Assembly: GCA_000729835.1 (NCBI GenBank)
Contig: JFHB01000001.1
Span: forward strand, 1 to 64,000
Reading direction: 5' to 3'
DNA length: 64,000 nucleotides
Origin: Atkinsonella hypoxylon
Taxonomy: Eukaryota > Ascomycota > Sordariomycetes > Hypocreales > Clavicipitaceae
Both the position numbers and the translations under genes were made by a program. Below the pieces are notes generated by a model. The model saw only the letters and a program-made list of their open reading frames with translations. It was not told where the DNA came from and searched no databases. Positions 49,113 through 62,162 of this stretch are shown one piece after another. Positions within the stretch are counted from its first letter, which is position 1. Every line of letters starts with the position of its first letter.

Positions 49113-51753
49113 ATGCTCACATCGTTAGTGAGCTTGTGCGCCGTCGTCGTGGCGGCCTCGGCCTCACCCTTGCGACAGAGCAGCAAGGAAGCTAGAGGGA
49201 GTGCTTTTTGGTACGCGGAGATGGACCATTCCGGCGCCCCGCGAGGATATGCTCCCTACGTCGAGAATGCCACATCTTATCCTGTCTTCAAGACCGTCAA
49301 GTCTGGTGACGGATCCAGTATTCAAGACGCCATCGACTCAGCCGTTAACGGCAGCCGACATGATGAATGGTTAGCGTCTCAGCCTCGAGTAGGTTATGTG
49401 TCGAAACGACGCGGCCAATCGTGATGTGGGCAATCGTTGACTTGTGTGTACAGGTCGTGTACCTGCCATCGGGCAAATACACCGTCAGCAAAACGATTTA
49501 TATGCGGACAGACACGATCCTCATGGGTGACGCAAGTGACCCCCCAGTACTGAAACCAGCCGATGGCTTCGACGGCAACATTCTCCTCAATGGTACGAGT
49601 CAAAGACTCTCTGTAGTATAATGGCAAAATGGGATTGCTAACGCGTGATTCGATGCACTCAAGGTCAGGATCCCGCCACGGGAGAAAAAGGCGAGCTATC
49701 GTTTGCGGTGGGCTTGAAGAACTTGATTCTCGATACCACTGCTCTAAGTGGAGGTGAGATGCTCTTTTTCTTAGACTGCTACGCCTCATCGCCTTGGAAC
49801 CTGACGCGGGCTTTCCTCTAACATGATGCAAAAGCCCGAGACGTCACGGCTCTTTACTGGGGTGTAGCCCAAGTCGCCCAGCTTCAAAACATCAAAATCA
49901 AAATGCCATTTTCAAGCAATGGCAAGGGTCATACCGGCATTAAGCTTGGCCGAGGCTCAACACTCGGATTGGCTGATGTTTGCATTGAAGGAGGCCAGGT
50001 CAGTCTATGCAATTTTGTACTATTCCAACTGGCAATGAAATGATGGAATTAATATCTGTATAATAGAACGGAATCTGGCATGATGGCCACCAACAAGCGC
50101 TTTACAAGAGCATCTACTTCTTCCAAAACACAGTTGGTATGCTCGTCTCCGGCGGCAACACTATCAGTCTCCTGGCCCCAACTTTCGATACAGTCGGAAC
50201 TGCAGTGAAGAACACAGGGGGCAGCCCTTTCATCGGCATCATTGACGCCACGTCCATCAACTCAGGCGTGACCTTTGACTCGTCGGTGTATCCATCCATC
50301 GTCATTGACAACTTGACCAAGGACACTGACTCCAACATTGTTCAACTACCAAGCGGTACCGTCCTTGGCCCATCCAAGCACGTCGACAACTTCTCCTTTG
50401 GCAACACAGTTGGCCGCAAACCCATCTATGGCGCAACCACTGGGGCAACATCTCGGTCAGAAGCTGCGGCTCCAGGAGGCAGAATTCCTGTACTGGCCGC
50501 CCCGACCTTTGCCAACAACCCAGTGACGGATTTTATCAATGTCAAAGATCCCAAACAAAATGGTGGGCACAAGATCAAGGGCGACGGTCAGTCAGACGAG
50601 GCTGCGCTCCTGAACAAGGTACTCCAATTTGCCGCGGAAAACAACAAGATTGCATATTTCCCATTCGGAGATTATCGTGTTGAGTCTACTCTTCTTATCC
50701 CGGTTGGATCCCGCATTGTGGGCGAAGCTTGGTCTACCATCTCGGGCGCGGGTGACTTCTTCAAAGACAGCTCAAAGCCCCAGCCCGTTATCCAGGTAGG
50801 CAAGCCAGACGATATTGGCACCGCTCAAATTCAGGACATGCACTTCACCGTAGCTGATGTTCTTCCCGGTGCCATTATCGTTCAGTTCCACGCCGCTGGC
50901 ACCAAACCTGGTGACGTTGCGCTCTGGAACTCCTTCATCACCGTGGGCGGAACCTTGGGGGCTCCAGCCCTGACAGACTCATGTCGAGACGCCAAGAATC
51001 AATGCAAGGGCGCTTTTCTTGGCCTCCATTTCGCGAAGGACTCGTCTGTCTATGTCGAAAATGTCTGGAACTGGGTCGCTGACCACATCACTGAAGGCTT
51101 CAACGGAGGCTCCAACATCGCAGGAAAGGGTGGAGCTCTTGTTGAGTCCACGAAAGGCACATGGCTGCACGCTCTGGGCAGCGAACACTGGTGGCTTTAC
51201 CAACTCAACCTCCGCTCAGCCAGTAACGTTGTCGTAACCCTCCTCCAAAGCGAGACCAACTATGATCAGGGCGACAACACGCAGCAAGTCCCTCCTGCTC
51301 CCTGGACGGCTGACGTCAAGGGCTGGGGAGACCCAGACTTTTCTTGGTGCCAGGATGATGATAAGCGCTGTCACATAGGCTTTGCCAACTACATTCAGGG
51401 CGGAAGCGACATTATATACTATGGCTCTGCATCCTGGGCCTTCTTCAGCGGGCCAGGGTATCAAAGTTGTGCCGGCGCTTATCAATGCCAAAGTGAGTTT
51501 TCCCATTTCCCTCGACCTCTACATGTTCGTATCTCTCAATGCAAAAAGACTTGCTGACAAATTTGTGCTCTCCAACTCAACAGAATACATGCATTACATC
51601 GCAGAGACGCCCAAGAATCTGCAGGCATATGGTCTGTGTGCCAAGGACACCAGCGTTGCTCTTCGTCTTGGCAACGGCACCGACATTCAGGCACAAGATG
51701 GGTTCTCAGGTGGCTGGAGCCCTGGCTCGGATATTGGTCGCTACACAACTTAG
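49113..51753 (+). CDS. Secreted exo-beta-1,3-glucanase, GH55 family
   Basis: A 754-residue protein from six exons: 49,113-49,388; 49,454-49,592; 49,664-49,753; 49,835-49,998; 50,067-51,492; 51,584-51,753. All junctions keep frame. GH55 enzymes release glucose or gentiobiose from the non-reducing end of beta-1,3-glucans, so this one likely acts in cell-wall turnover, autolysis or attack on other fungi. The start is an ATG followed by a signal peptide (MLTSLVSLCAVVVAASASP). The mature N-terminus has the family signature FWYAEMDHSG...RGYAPYV. The first pectate-lyase-like helix includes VVYLPSGKYTVSKTIYM and GDASDPPVLKP; the second begins near FINVKDPKQNGGHKIKGDG (about residue 375), giving the twin beta-helix. 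Cysteines near the C-terminus (CAGAYQC, YGLCAKD) are conserved. Length is normal for the family. I cannot assign the catalytic Glu by eye. Confidence 0.9.
49389..49453 (+). other. GH55 intron 1
   Basis: 65 bp, GTAGGT...TGTACAG, phase 0. Removal joins ASQPR to VVYLPSG. Confidence 0.85.
49593..49663 (+). other. GH55 intron 2
   Basis: 71 bp, GTACGAGT...CACTCAAG, phase 1. Removal joins NILLNG to QDPATGEKGE. Confidence 0.85.
49754..49834 (+). other. GH55 intron 3
   Basis: 81 bp, GTGAGA...GCAAAAG, phase 1. Removal joins TTALSG to ARDVTALYWG. Confidence 0.85.
49999..50066 (+). other. GH55 intron 4
   Basis: 68 bp, GTCAGT...TATAATAG, phase 0. Removal joins VCIEGGQ to NGIWHDGHQ. Confidence 0.88.
51493..51583 (+). 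other. GH55 intron 5
   Basis: 91 bp, GTGAGT...CTCAACAG, phase 1. Removal joins AYQCQ to KYMHYIAETP and extends the protein by a further 56 residues. Confidence 0.85.
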
Positions 51754-54112
51754 TTTCTCTGGGCTTTCAAGCCAATCTTTCGATCTTCTATGTACTATAC
51801 TTGAACCATAATTTGACTCACTCGTGGATGCGGTGCGTTGAAGTGGTGCTGATATAACTACCGCCCTGCTTGGCGTGCAGGTAATAATAGGTAGACGACA
51901 ATCTAAAAACTTTCAATTTGTCGAGAGAGAGAGTTGCATAACCCTGTATCTTGCAGCAGGTTCTTGTCGTCGAGTCTGTGTGTTTACCACGCAAAGCTTC
52001 AAACTCAACCATAGCCATCCCGTCGTTGACTCTTTGAATAATATTCGCGCACCACTCGCTGTGTCACGTTGTACCACTTCAGATCATTTGTCCCGTAAGT
52101 GAAGTCATTCTATGAAGATGATCCTGTTCGAGAAAGATTTCCCCCTCCTCCCCCTGTTTTTTTTTTTTATTTTTTAACGCGGTCTACGATCTGGGCTGTG
52201 TAAAGTACATGCGCCGATTTCCCGCTTGCTCCGCATTAGGATACAAACAGCTCCAGTCAACTACACAGCAGCCACTCGCCCTGCTCTGGAAATCGTCATC
52301 CTAGACAAAGCCGGCTGTGACACCTCTCGATTGCGTGTACGGGAGGACAAGAAGTAGATGGTGTGGCCTTCAAAAATCGCTGATCCAGCGTGGAAAAGGT
52401 TATTGGCATCGAGAAAAGCAAATCCGATGCTCCCGGCGTATATCAGGTTGAAGGCGTTGCTATTTTTGGTGTGTGTTGCCATGATGCTCATGATGGCTGT
52501 TGGTCTATCAATGGCTGGCAGATAGAGACCTCAATGTGAAAGTCAATGTGGAAGGGAGCTTGGCAAAATCCATCGCTGAAACTAGTGATGGCACCAATCC
52601 TTACCGTCCGACCTCCAAGTTGCCATCGTCTTCATCGCCCGCCATTAACCCAGATGGTCCTGACGGGTCCCAGCAGGCCGTTTCCGTCACAGGGGCCATA
52701 ATGACACGCACGACCGATTTACTACGTGAAAAGACTATTCGACAAAATGGTCTCTTCGGAAATATATGGCTCTAGTGTCAAATGTTTATTGCTGTGACAG
52801 TGGACAATGGAAAGTAAACATAGATGAACATCATAATATATGAGATTGTAGTCATTGTGAAGGGCAGTGGCGACTATATCTCGGTCTAATTAACATGAGT
52901 GCATATTCTTACCACTCCCGTCCGCTACTATTACTCGTCTTTCTCAGGTGTACACAGCGTATGTAATCCTGAAATTCATTCTTCCATCACCAACCAAAGT
53001 ATTTGGTGCATAATCAACCACAGACAATGTCAACGGCCGATGTCTCTGTTCGTCGAATGTTCGTGCGTCGACCGTAGTTCCTATGGCCATGTCCACATCG
53101 ACACGCATCACTACATATACATCATCGTGGTCACGTTTTCGGAAGGCTGACGAATCTGCAAAAAGTGACATTTATTGTTATTTTGGACTCCTCAGTCCGC
53201 TCTGGCTGTCCTCTCTATCCACGAGGCACCAAAGCATCAGAGACTTTGACGTGGATGTCCCCCTAACATTTCCCAAGTCTGTATCCCGTTGCCTCATGAG
53301 CGCGCAGCTTGTTAAAGAGAACAAAGAGCCCTTTGATATGTACCGTTGCCCAACCAAATTTATACCCTGTGTCGAGTGCGGGCTCATCCATGCTCTCTCT
53401 GTGACTGAAGAACAGAGGGAAGTCTGTCTAAGTGGCCTTCTTTCCTCCAAACCTATGCTCATCTGCTCTCGTCTCTTCCTTCAAAAGTCTTCCTCCACTG
53501 GAAGACCAAATGAGCAATTCTGACCAGAGAACCGAGTAATCCACTTTTGTCTATATATATACGGCGATAACATGACCCTCTATCGTGAAAGCGAAAAATA
53601 TGCCCTTGAGGGAGAAAACGATGCCACTCTGGGCAGTAAAGAAACATGCAGAATCGTGATGCTCATGACGGGACCTGCTTTTTTTTTCAGATCCATAATA
53701 TATCACCACGTTTCCGCCAGTACCTTCATTTCCCCAAATCTCTCTCTCGGTCTAAGGGGTATCAAGCGAGGGTACCGAAATCAAAACAAATGCAGTCTAT
53801 CAGATGCTTCGTGAATGCCCCGTGACCGTTGCTGCAAGAAGGCTGGTGAACCGAGTAGGCACTCGTCCGTCTTCGCAGGTCATGATGCCGCCGTTTCGTC
53901 CAAAACAAGAAAAAACAAACCAATGGTAGAGAAAATGATAACGAAAAGCAGAAAGCGATAAATCGAATTTCTCGATGTGCTTCGAGAAGCAATGATGATG
54001 CAAAACATAAATCAGGCAAAATGTAGAATCCACTTGTGCAACGTGCGGGCAACATAGTATGCCCAACGCCTGACCCTAAGTCGACGCAAAAGTCATCCCG
54101 GTATCAAGTAAT
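51754..54112. other. Intergenic between the GH55 and Ded1 genes
   Basis: No gene recognised. Frames at 52,261-52,491 (-), 52,500-52,775 (+) and 53,083-53,523 (+, 146 codons) lack known domains. A T-rich run lies at 52,159-52,174. The last few hundred bases are the 3' flank of the Ded1 gene. Confidence 0.5.
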
Positions 54113-56185
<2,073 letters not shown>

Positions 56186-57383
56186 GTTGGAATTTGTTTC
56201 AACGTTTGTTTTCTCGTTGTTGATGAATGATACGGCAGATGTGATTCGAATCTCGGACAGACGCGAAAGCAGAGATATCGATCGTATATTAAGACAACAA
56301 GAAGAATCACCACTCTCGCTCAAAAAAAAAACGAAAGAGTGAAACAATGGATGTGGTGCCTGTCGCTCGCGTTGAAAGACGAAGTGGCAGGAAATAATGC
56401 GGCTCGAAAAAAAAAAAAGGAAAAGACGTGTGCTCCTGACTTTTTTTTTCTTCCCAAGAATTATTACAAGAGAAGCCGATGCTTGCACAGTCCCTCGAAG
56501 AACAAGACTTCAAAGGAATGACCAAGGGAAAACGGATGGTCTCTGGAAACGACCTAGATGAGAGGAGAGGGGATGAAAGAATTTGTGGATGTAGAGTTTT
56601 GAGTTGGGGAAGGAAGGAAATGAACGAGCGAGTCGATCGGAGGCGAGAAAAGGGCAGGGAAAAAATTACTTCGCGGGCAGCGAAAAAAAAGGCTAGCGCC
56701 TAAGAGAAACTTTTTCTGTTTTTTTTTTTTTCTCCTTATTTTTACCGGTTCGCCTCTGGTCCCTGCTCCTTCCGCACACACGGGAGGGGGGGCTGACTGG
56801 GCACTTGGTGAGTGGGTAGCTGGAGGGGGAAGTGGGGATAGTCACGGCAGGGCAGCCACTGACAGCACGGTGCAGCAGCCCCAGACGCAACGCCAGCCAA
56901 CTTGGAGGCTCCAGCTGACTGAGCGCGGCGTACAAGACAGCAGGTAGGCAAGGCGGCGAGACAGCACGGTCACGGCCACGGTCAAGTCAGCGCAGAAAGT
57001 CCATTTCATGTCCTCGTTTAGAGGCCAGAGCCTGCATCTTGCTTGCGCAGCTGCCTCGGGAGTTTAACTCCCATCAGCTAGACGCTTAGGGACGGTGGGA
57101 GGAATATGTATGAATTACGCCTTGCTTCCGAACATAACATACTGACGTCTTTAGTCTACCCAAAGAGGTTGTTTCGGCCGAGGCCCCAAACAATATACTT
57201 CTAGAATCTCCAGCAAGACAAGCAACGACATCAAAATTGTGCAATAAGTTTAGGACTAACCAAGTCCTGCTTGCTTTCGTAGCACCGCTCCTATTCGCGA
57301 CTTGTGGGCAATCAAGCTGCCAACTCCAGCACGTTTTAATGGGCTTCCTTGACGATTTATGCCTTGATTCGGTGATTCCAGGT
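56186..57383. other. Upstream region of ded1
   Basis: No gene recognised. It is rich in homopurine/homopyrimidine runs (56,321-56,331, 56,405-56,420, 56,440-56,450, 56,717-56,732), as in leaders of highly expressed fungal genes. Composition is balanced towards 57,000. Confidence 0.5.
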
Positions 57384-57385
57384 TA

Positions 57386-57558
57386 CCATCGCGTGCCAAC
57401 CTGGTTTCTGGTGACTGTGACCAGCCTGTCATGGGTTGTATTGTATGACAGACAGTTCGTAACTCTCTTACGTAGAGTTCTATCACTATATTTGTACTCT
57501 CATACCAGAGTTTTTACTCTTACAAGCTGTCACCAGGAACCGGGTTGGCGCGCGATGG
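57386..57558. mobile_element. MITE-like element, 173 bp, with TA flanks
   Basis: Two inverted arms of about 30 bp (CCATCGCGTGCCAACCTGGT from 57,386; complement of the right arm CCATCGCGCGCCAACCCGGT ending at 57,558) enclose a non-coding middle. TA lies directly outside each end (57,384-57,385 and 57,559-57,560), the target duplication of Tc1/mariner elements. A degraded relative is at 40,619-40,780. The arms do not match the inverted repeats of the Tc1 element in Copia-2, so its helper is another family. Confidence 0.75.
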
Positions 57559-57560
57559 TA

Positions 57561-58540
57561 GCTTTTGGTTGTTCAGCTGAAGCACCTAGGTATGTATTTC
57601 GCTTGCATCCCTCACAAACCGGGAAATGTATCTTCCCACTTTTCCTCGTTAGCTCATATGATTGACTTTAAGTAGCCAAAAACCCTGTATAGCTGAAGAA
57701 GTGCCCTACCAAGCGGCCTATCTCAACAGGTAGGCTGATGATATCCCTGTCAGTTCGAAAGTGTAATCTTATCGACACCAAAAGAGATGCATCCGAGCAG
57801 AGTTTGCCCACCATTCGAACACAGTTGCCTCACACAAGTATGATTTCGGCACGTGCACCATACATGCTGTCTATTACATTTTTTAAATACCTATGTACAC
57901 CATTAGGAAGTAGGATTCAAAGACGCGCCACGCGCTATTCATGTAAGTCATAATTTGTGTCTTACTTGCCCCCAGTGCACTGATGTAGGTAGGCATTCAG
58001 CAAGCCTTTGAGAACTGTGCACGCATTGAGTGGCGATGTGATTGTGGCATGACTGCAACAAGGAGGCATATCCCAATTACGAGCTCGCGACGATCAAGAG
58101 CACGGTACCTTTGATTGTGCAGACATACCTCCATCGTGCACAGGAAATATTGTTGTGTTATAGACTTCTCGACGATAGGTTAGATGATAAAGTAAAAAAA
58201 AGCTAATGCTACGAGTATCGATACTCAATGGTCGATGCTCAATGAAGGACGTCGTACAGGGTAGGTGGCATGCCGATGCAGGCTGGCAAAGTGCTTGCGT
58301 GAAACCATCTTCCTTCACTCAACAGGTGAACAAGACTTGCACTGTATTCTCGCTTACTCGCGCGCAAAGGGACGCAATGCAAGCAATATTGCCATCATCA
58401 TCATGGGAGCACATCACAACACAGACATGTCACAGCAATTCAATCGTCAGTAGAAGACACCGTCCCGTTGAACGGTCTTTTGATGCTAGTTAGTAGTCAT
58501 GATATTATTTCAGGTCTTCTCATGTTCTATACTTTCCCTC
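57561..58540. other. Intergenic, 3' flank of the proteasome gene
   Basis: No gene recognised. Short frames (58,206-58,493 and others) show no domain. Confidence 0.5.
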
Positions 58541-59431
58541 CTACGCGCTCTTCACGATCTTGTCGTCATCAAATTCTATGTCCACAATTCCATCAGCTTT
58601 GATCGCCTTAACCACCATACCCTTGAAATCAATGGGTAACCGACGCTTCAACTCATCCGTACACAAATTCAAGAGCTTGATACCCTGCACGAAAGTAATA
58701 TCAGGATGATGGTGCTTATCTAGAATAGACAAGCAATAGTATCTGTGTGCAGAAAGTAGTCAACATCAGGAAACTGGTTCACATGCTATCCAAGAAACCC
58801 CCATCCACGTCGGATAGTGTCTAGCTATACATACTGTGCGTAGCCATGAGCGGCATAGGGAACCTCGGCCAACGAAGCCAAATAATCTAGCCAGTACAGG
58901 TGTGGCTTTCCAGTGATAGGATCGACACCTCCCATCAACAAATTGACATTGTACGGATGGCGTGATCGTAGGCTGGATGCAAGTTCGCCGCGGACAAAGT
59001 GTGCCAATCCAGAAGGTGACAGTTCGGTTTCGTTCCGCATCGAATAAAGCTGGGCATTTCTTTGGATGTACTCGGCAAATTGAACTGCATGGAAATATAT
59101 CAACATTGAAGCTCTCTCTGCCTACCATTTGATGTCACCAGTCCCGGGCGCAGCGAGCGTCTTCCAATGGTTCACTGGGTCGAGGGAGGGTCCTCTTGCT
59201 TCCCATACCTGTATCACCAGGCTCTCCGGAGAAAGCCAGCAAAGTGTGCTTGTTGAGCGATCTGGTCTTGTCGTCGGAGGCTTTGAGAATCGTGGCACCA
59301 CGCATCGCTGCCTTTGAGGCGGCAATGATGGTGAAGTCCTTGCCCGTAATTCCCAGTAGAACCTCCCTGTTTCAAGCTGTCAGAGTCTCAATCGAAAATT
59401 GTCGGAGCTGAAAGTCATTCAATACGAACAT
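58541..59431 (-). CDS. pre1: 20S proteasome subunit beta-4 (Pre1/PSMB2)
   Basis: A 203-residue non-catalytic beta subunit of the 20S core. Exons on the minus strand: 59,431-59,430 (AT only), 59,366-59,209, 59,084-58,835 and 58,742-58,541. Joined, they give [19 protein letters not shown], then [65 protein letters not shown], and an end in DDDKIVKSA. This is the complete beta-4 fold at normal length. The family protein starts directly with M-E-V, without propeptide. The only way I found to obtain that Met is a 63-bp intron splitting the start codon as AT|G. The gene is divergent from rrp9 across about 410 bp. Family identity is certain; the first splice is inference. Confidence 0.93.
58743..58834 (-). 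other. Intron 3 of the proteasome beta-4 gene
   Basis: 92 bp, minus strand GTATGT donor and CACACAG acceptor. Removal joins HGYAQ to YYCLSIL. Confidence 0.88.
59085..59208 (-). other. Intron 2 of the proteasome beta-4 gene
   Basis: 124 bp, minus strand GTATGG donor and CATGCAG acceptor. Removal joins SGEPGDT to VQFAEYI. Confidence 0.88.
59367..59429 (-). other. Intron 1 of the proteasome beta-4 gene, inside the start codon
   Basis: 63 bp, minus strand GTTCGT donor and GAAACAG acceptor. Splicing joins AT to G-GAG-GTT and creates ATG GAG GTT, the conserved M-E-V start. Unspliced, the ATG at 59,431 opens a 19-codon dead-end frame. Confidence 0.7.
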
Positions 59432-59844
59432 TTTTCGTGCGTAAGCGGCGCTGATGTTGTGTAATGAAAGCGGGTTTGAAGGAGTGAAGAATGGGGTTTG
59501 GAGACGGAGCTTGTTTGCCGTTTGCTGGCCTGCGGTGATCCTTCGAGCCAGTCCCAGTCGCCTGCTTAGGCTGTCATAACGCTGCGCGTCAAAACGAGCT
59601 TGCCTGCACCGACAATAGTACCGCCATCCACCGCCCAAGCATCGGAAGCACTATTCCCCGCGAGCCCCTCCCATTGGCCGTAGTCCCGCAGGAAGTGGGG
59701 TATTCGATTTTCCATTCGTTCCGCCTCCAACTTTTTTTTTTTTTTTTTTCTGAGGAAGAAATCGCAGGCGCGATGCATATATACAATCACTCACCGTTCT
59801 GGAGTGAACCGGAGCACACATCACCGGGGTGAAACAAAACGACC
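59432..59844. promoter_or_regulatory. Divergent promoter between the proteasome beta-4 gene and rrp9
   Basis: About 410 bp shared between two divergent housekeeping genes. A run of about 19 T lies at 59,731-59,749 (an A run for the proteasome side), a nucleosome-excluding feature of fungal promoters. A TATA-like ATGCATATATAC lies at 59,773-59,784, about 60 bases before the rrp9 start. Confidence 0.55.
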
Positions 59845-61650
59845 ATGTCGTCCTTTTTCACCATTCCCGGTGCCCAAAAGAAGCGAAAGCGACCCGCGGC
59901 ACCAGAAGCGTCGAAAAAGAAAATCGCTGGCGCCAAACAGGCATCTTTCAGCAAGTCCGCCAAACGGCCTGGTGCCGCATCCGCGAACAGCAGCAGCAGC
60001 AAAAGAAGAACAGAGCGCGACGAGTCGATCTCAGGCACTGAATCAGACGACGATGAGAGCTATGGCAGCGCCCCCAGTGCAAGCGATAATGACGCCGTAG
60101 AAGACCGCCATAGCTCGGACGACGAAGAAGAAACCGCCGCCGAGAGGAGACTTCGCCTGGCGGAGCGTTACTTGGAGAATGTCAAAGAGCACGTGGACGA
60201 AGCGGGATTTGATGCAGCCGATATTGACCGCGACCTAATTGCCGAAAGATTGCAGGAGGACGTGGCTGAGAGTAAAGGAAGAGTTTATCGAGAATTGGGG
60301 AACCAATTGGCTCTGAACAAGGCATCGCAGACATTTTTCCGCACAAACACCAATTCGGTCACTTCGATCGCTGCACACGCGCCTTACATATACACGGCGA
60401 CCAAAGACCTTACATTACACAAATGGAAGACGCAAGATCTCCCTCAGCACCAGTTCCCGCAGACAACGAGGAGGAAACCCAAGAAGCCTGACGCTCCCGC
60501 CAGGAAGAAACCAAAATTAATAGCATGGATCCGGGGAAACAAGCAGAAGAGCAAAGACCGCAACTACAAAAGACACACCGGCCAGATTCTGGCCTTAGCA
60601 GCATCCCCAGATGGCAAATACGTTGTCACCGGTGGTGAGGACCGAAAAATCATCGTCTATGAGGCGGACACCCTCCAGCCTGTCAAGGTACTCACACACC
60701 ACCGCGATGCTGTCACAGCGTTAGCATTTTGCCGCGGCACAAGTCAGCTATACTCTGCATCAAGAGACCGTACCGTCAAAGTATGGAGCCTAGAGACATT
60801 AGCGTACATCGAGACCCTCTTCGGCCACCAAGACCACGTCGTCGATATTGATGCTCTCGCGCAAGAACGGTGCATCAGCGTAGGTGCACGGGACCGAACA
60901 GCCCGTCTATGGAAAGTTGCGGAGGAGACACAACTTGTTTTTCGCGGCGGCGGCGCTGACAAGAAGAACAACCCGCCTGGCGTAGATCCGCGCTCGCTCC
61001 TCCACGAAGGCAGCATAGACCGCATCGCCATGATCGACGACGAGCTCTTCGTCACAGGTAGCGATAACGGAGCCATCTCCCTCTGGAGTCTGACCAAGAA
61101 GAAGCCCGTCTTCATCCAGCCTCTCGCCCACGGGCTCGACCCAGCGCTCGACCCCTATTGCGCCTCAGCCGAAGTCCATCCCGTCACTGAAAAAGTCGTC
61201 CCCGCCCCTACACCACGCTGGATCACAGCCCTCAGTACCCTCCCCTTCTCGGATATCATCTTCAGCGGCAGCTGGGACGGCCACATCCGCGTCTGGAAAC
61301 TCGCAGGGGACAAGAAGAAGATCGAGCAAATCGGCGTACTGGGCGATCTCCCGAATGGCCGCGACAATGACGGAGCAGGAAACGTGCCCAACCTCTGCAG
61401 CACCGCTGATTCGCAACGTCCTATTCCCGGCATCATCAACGACATCACTGTCTTTGAGCGCGGAGACCGCGGCAAGGATGGGCTATGCGTCGTTGCAGCC
61501 GTGGCGCAAGAACATCGTTTTGGACGGTGGAAGGTTTGCAAAGGTGGTGTTCGGAATGGTGGCGTCATATTCGAGGTTGCTAGGGTTCCTAATGTACGTG
61601 TGAATGGAGATGCAGATGAGTCACAGTCGAGCAAAGACATTCAGTCATAG
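59845..61650 (+). CDS. rrp9: U3 snoRNP WD-repeat protein Rrp9 (U3-55K)
   Basis: An intronless 601-residue protein. Rrp9 binds the box B/C motif of U3 snoRNA in the nucleolus and is needed for early 18S rRNA processing. The N-terminus (MSSFFTIPGAQKKRKRP) is basic and nuclear-targeting in character. An acidic Ser-rich stretch (56-97) follows, then the family-specific helix RRLRLAERYLENVKEHVDEA (101-120) and RDLIAERLQEDV. WD repeats run from about 170: HTGQILALAASPDGKYVVTG (244-263), HHRDAVTALAFCRGT (285-299) with SASRDRTVKVW, GHQDHVVDIDAL (327-338) with GARDRTARLW, EGSIDRIAMI (388-397) with GSDNGAISLW, and PRWITALSTL (457-466) with GSWDGHIRVW. Length is close to yeast Rrp9. It is divergent from the proteasome gene and convergent with the Ulp2 gene. 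Confidence 0.95.
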   Translation: MSSFFTIPGAQKKRKRPAAPEASKKKIAGAKQASFSKSAKRPGAASANSSSSKRRTERDESISGTESDDDESYGSAPSASDNDAVEDRHSSDDEEETAAERRLRLAERYLENVKEHVDEAGFDAADIDRDLIAERLQEDVAESKGRVYRELGNQLALNKASQTFFRTNTNSVTSIAAHAPYIYTATKDLTLHKWKTQDLPQHQFPQTTRRKPKKPDAPARKKPKLIAWIRGNKQKSKDRNYKRHTGQILALAASPDGKYVVTGGEDRKIIVYEADTLQPVKVLTHHRDAVTALAFCRGTSQLYSASRDRTVKVWSLETLAYIETLFGHQDHVVDIDALAQERCISVGARDRTARLWKVAEETQLVFRGGGADKKNNPPGVDPRSLLHEGSIDRIAMIDDELFVTGSDNGAISLWSLTKKKPVFIQPLAHGLDPALDPYCASAEVHPVTEKVVPAPTPRWITALSTLPFSDIIFSGSWDGHIRVWKLAGDKKKIEQIGVLGDLPNGRDNDGAGNVPNLCSTADSQRPIPGIINDITVFERGDRGKDGLCVVAAVAQEHRFGRWKVCKGGVRNGGVIFEVARVPNVRVNGDADESQSSKDIQS

Positions 61651-62162
61651 CGCAGAGAGAGCATTGTATACGGAAATATCTTCATGGTAGAGGTGTCTTG
61701 GCATTGTTCTTCTTTTGCTATTTCGGTCATTGTTCATCAGAAAAAGCTGGATCATGGTAGAGTGTAGTTCTGTATGGAGGACTACGTACGAGTAAATGTT
61801 GCGACTCATGAAGGAATACGATTCTGCGTGTAGTGATAACGTGAGCATCTGCACTTTTCATCATAAAGGTCCCACTACTCCCACACTTAGCGTCATTGAT
61901 CTATTTCAATGGGTTGATGAATGCATAGCGTGTTATTGCACCTCGCTCCATCTACATTCAGCATCACTCGTGACGCAAACAAACAGTTCATATCAAACGC
62001 CGACCCAATGTTATGCAGAAATGGGCTTCCTAACAGACGCACTCTCGTCATACATATCTTGCGCAAAGAAAAAGCTTTCTAAGTCCCTGTGTAGAGACCC
62101 GAGGATAATCCCGACTTAGTCGTCGGCTACTTTTATTCAGTCTTACTCCATTCGGCTTTGTA
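61651..62162. other. Convergent 3' region between rrp9 and the Ulp2 gene
   Basis: About 510 bp between two genes ending towards each other. It is mildly AT-rich, and a terminal AT-rich stretch near 61,680-61,760 may serve polyadenylation. The 107-codon frame 61,796-62,119 shows no domain. Confidence 0.5.

Noticed and set aside
53083..53523. 146-codon open frame between the glucanase and Ded1 genes
   Set aside because: No recognisable domain and an equally long frame lies on the other strand; not enough to call a gene.
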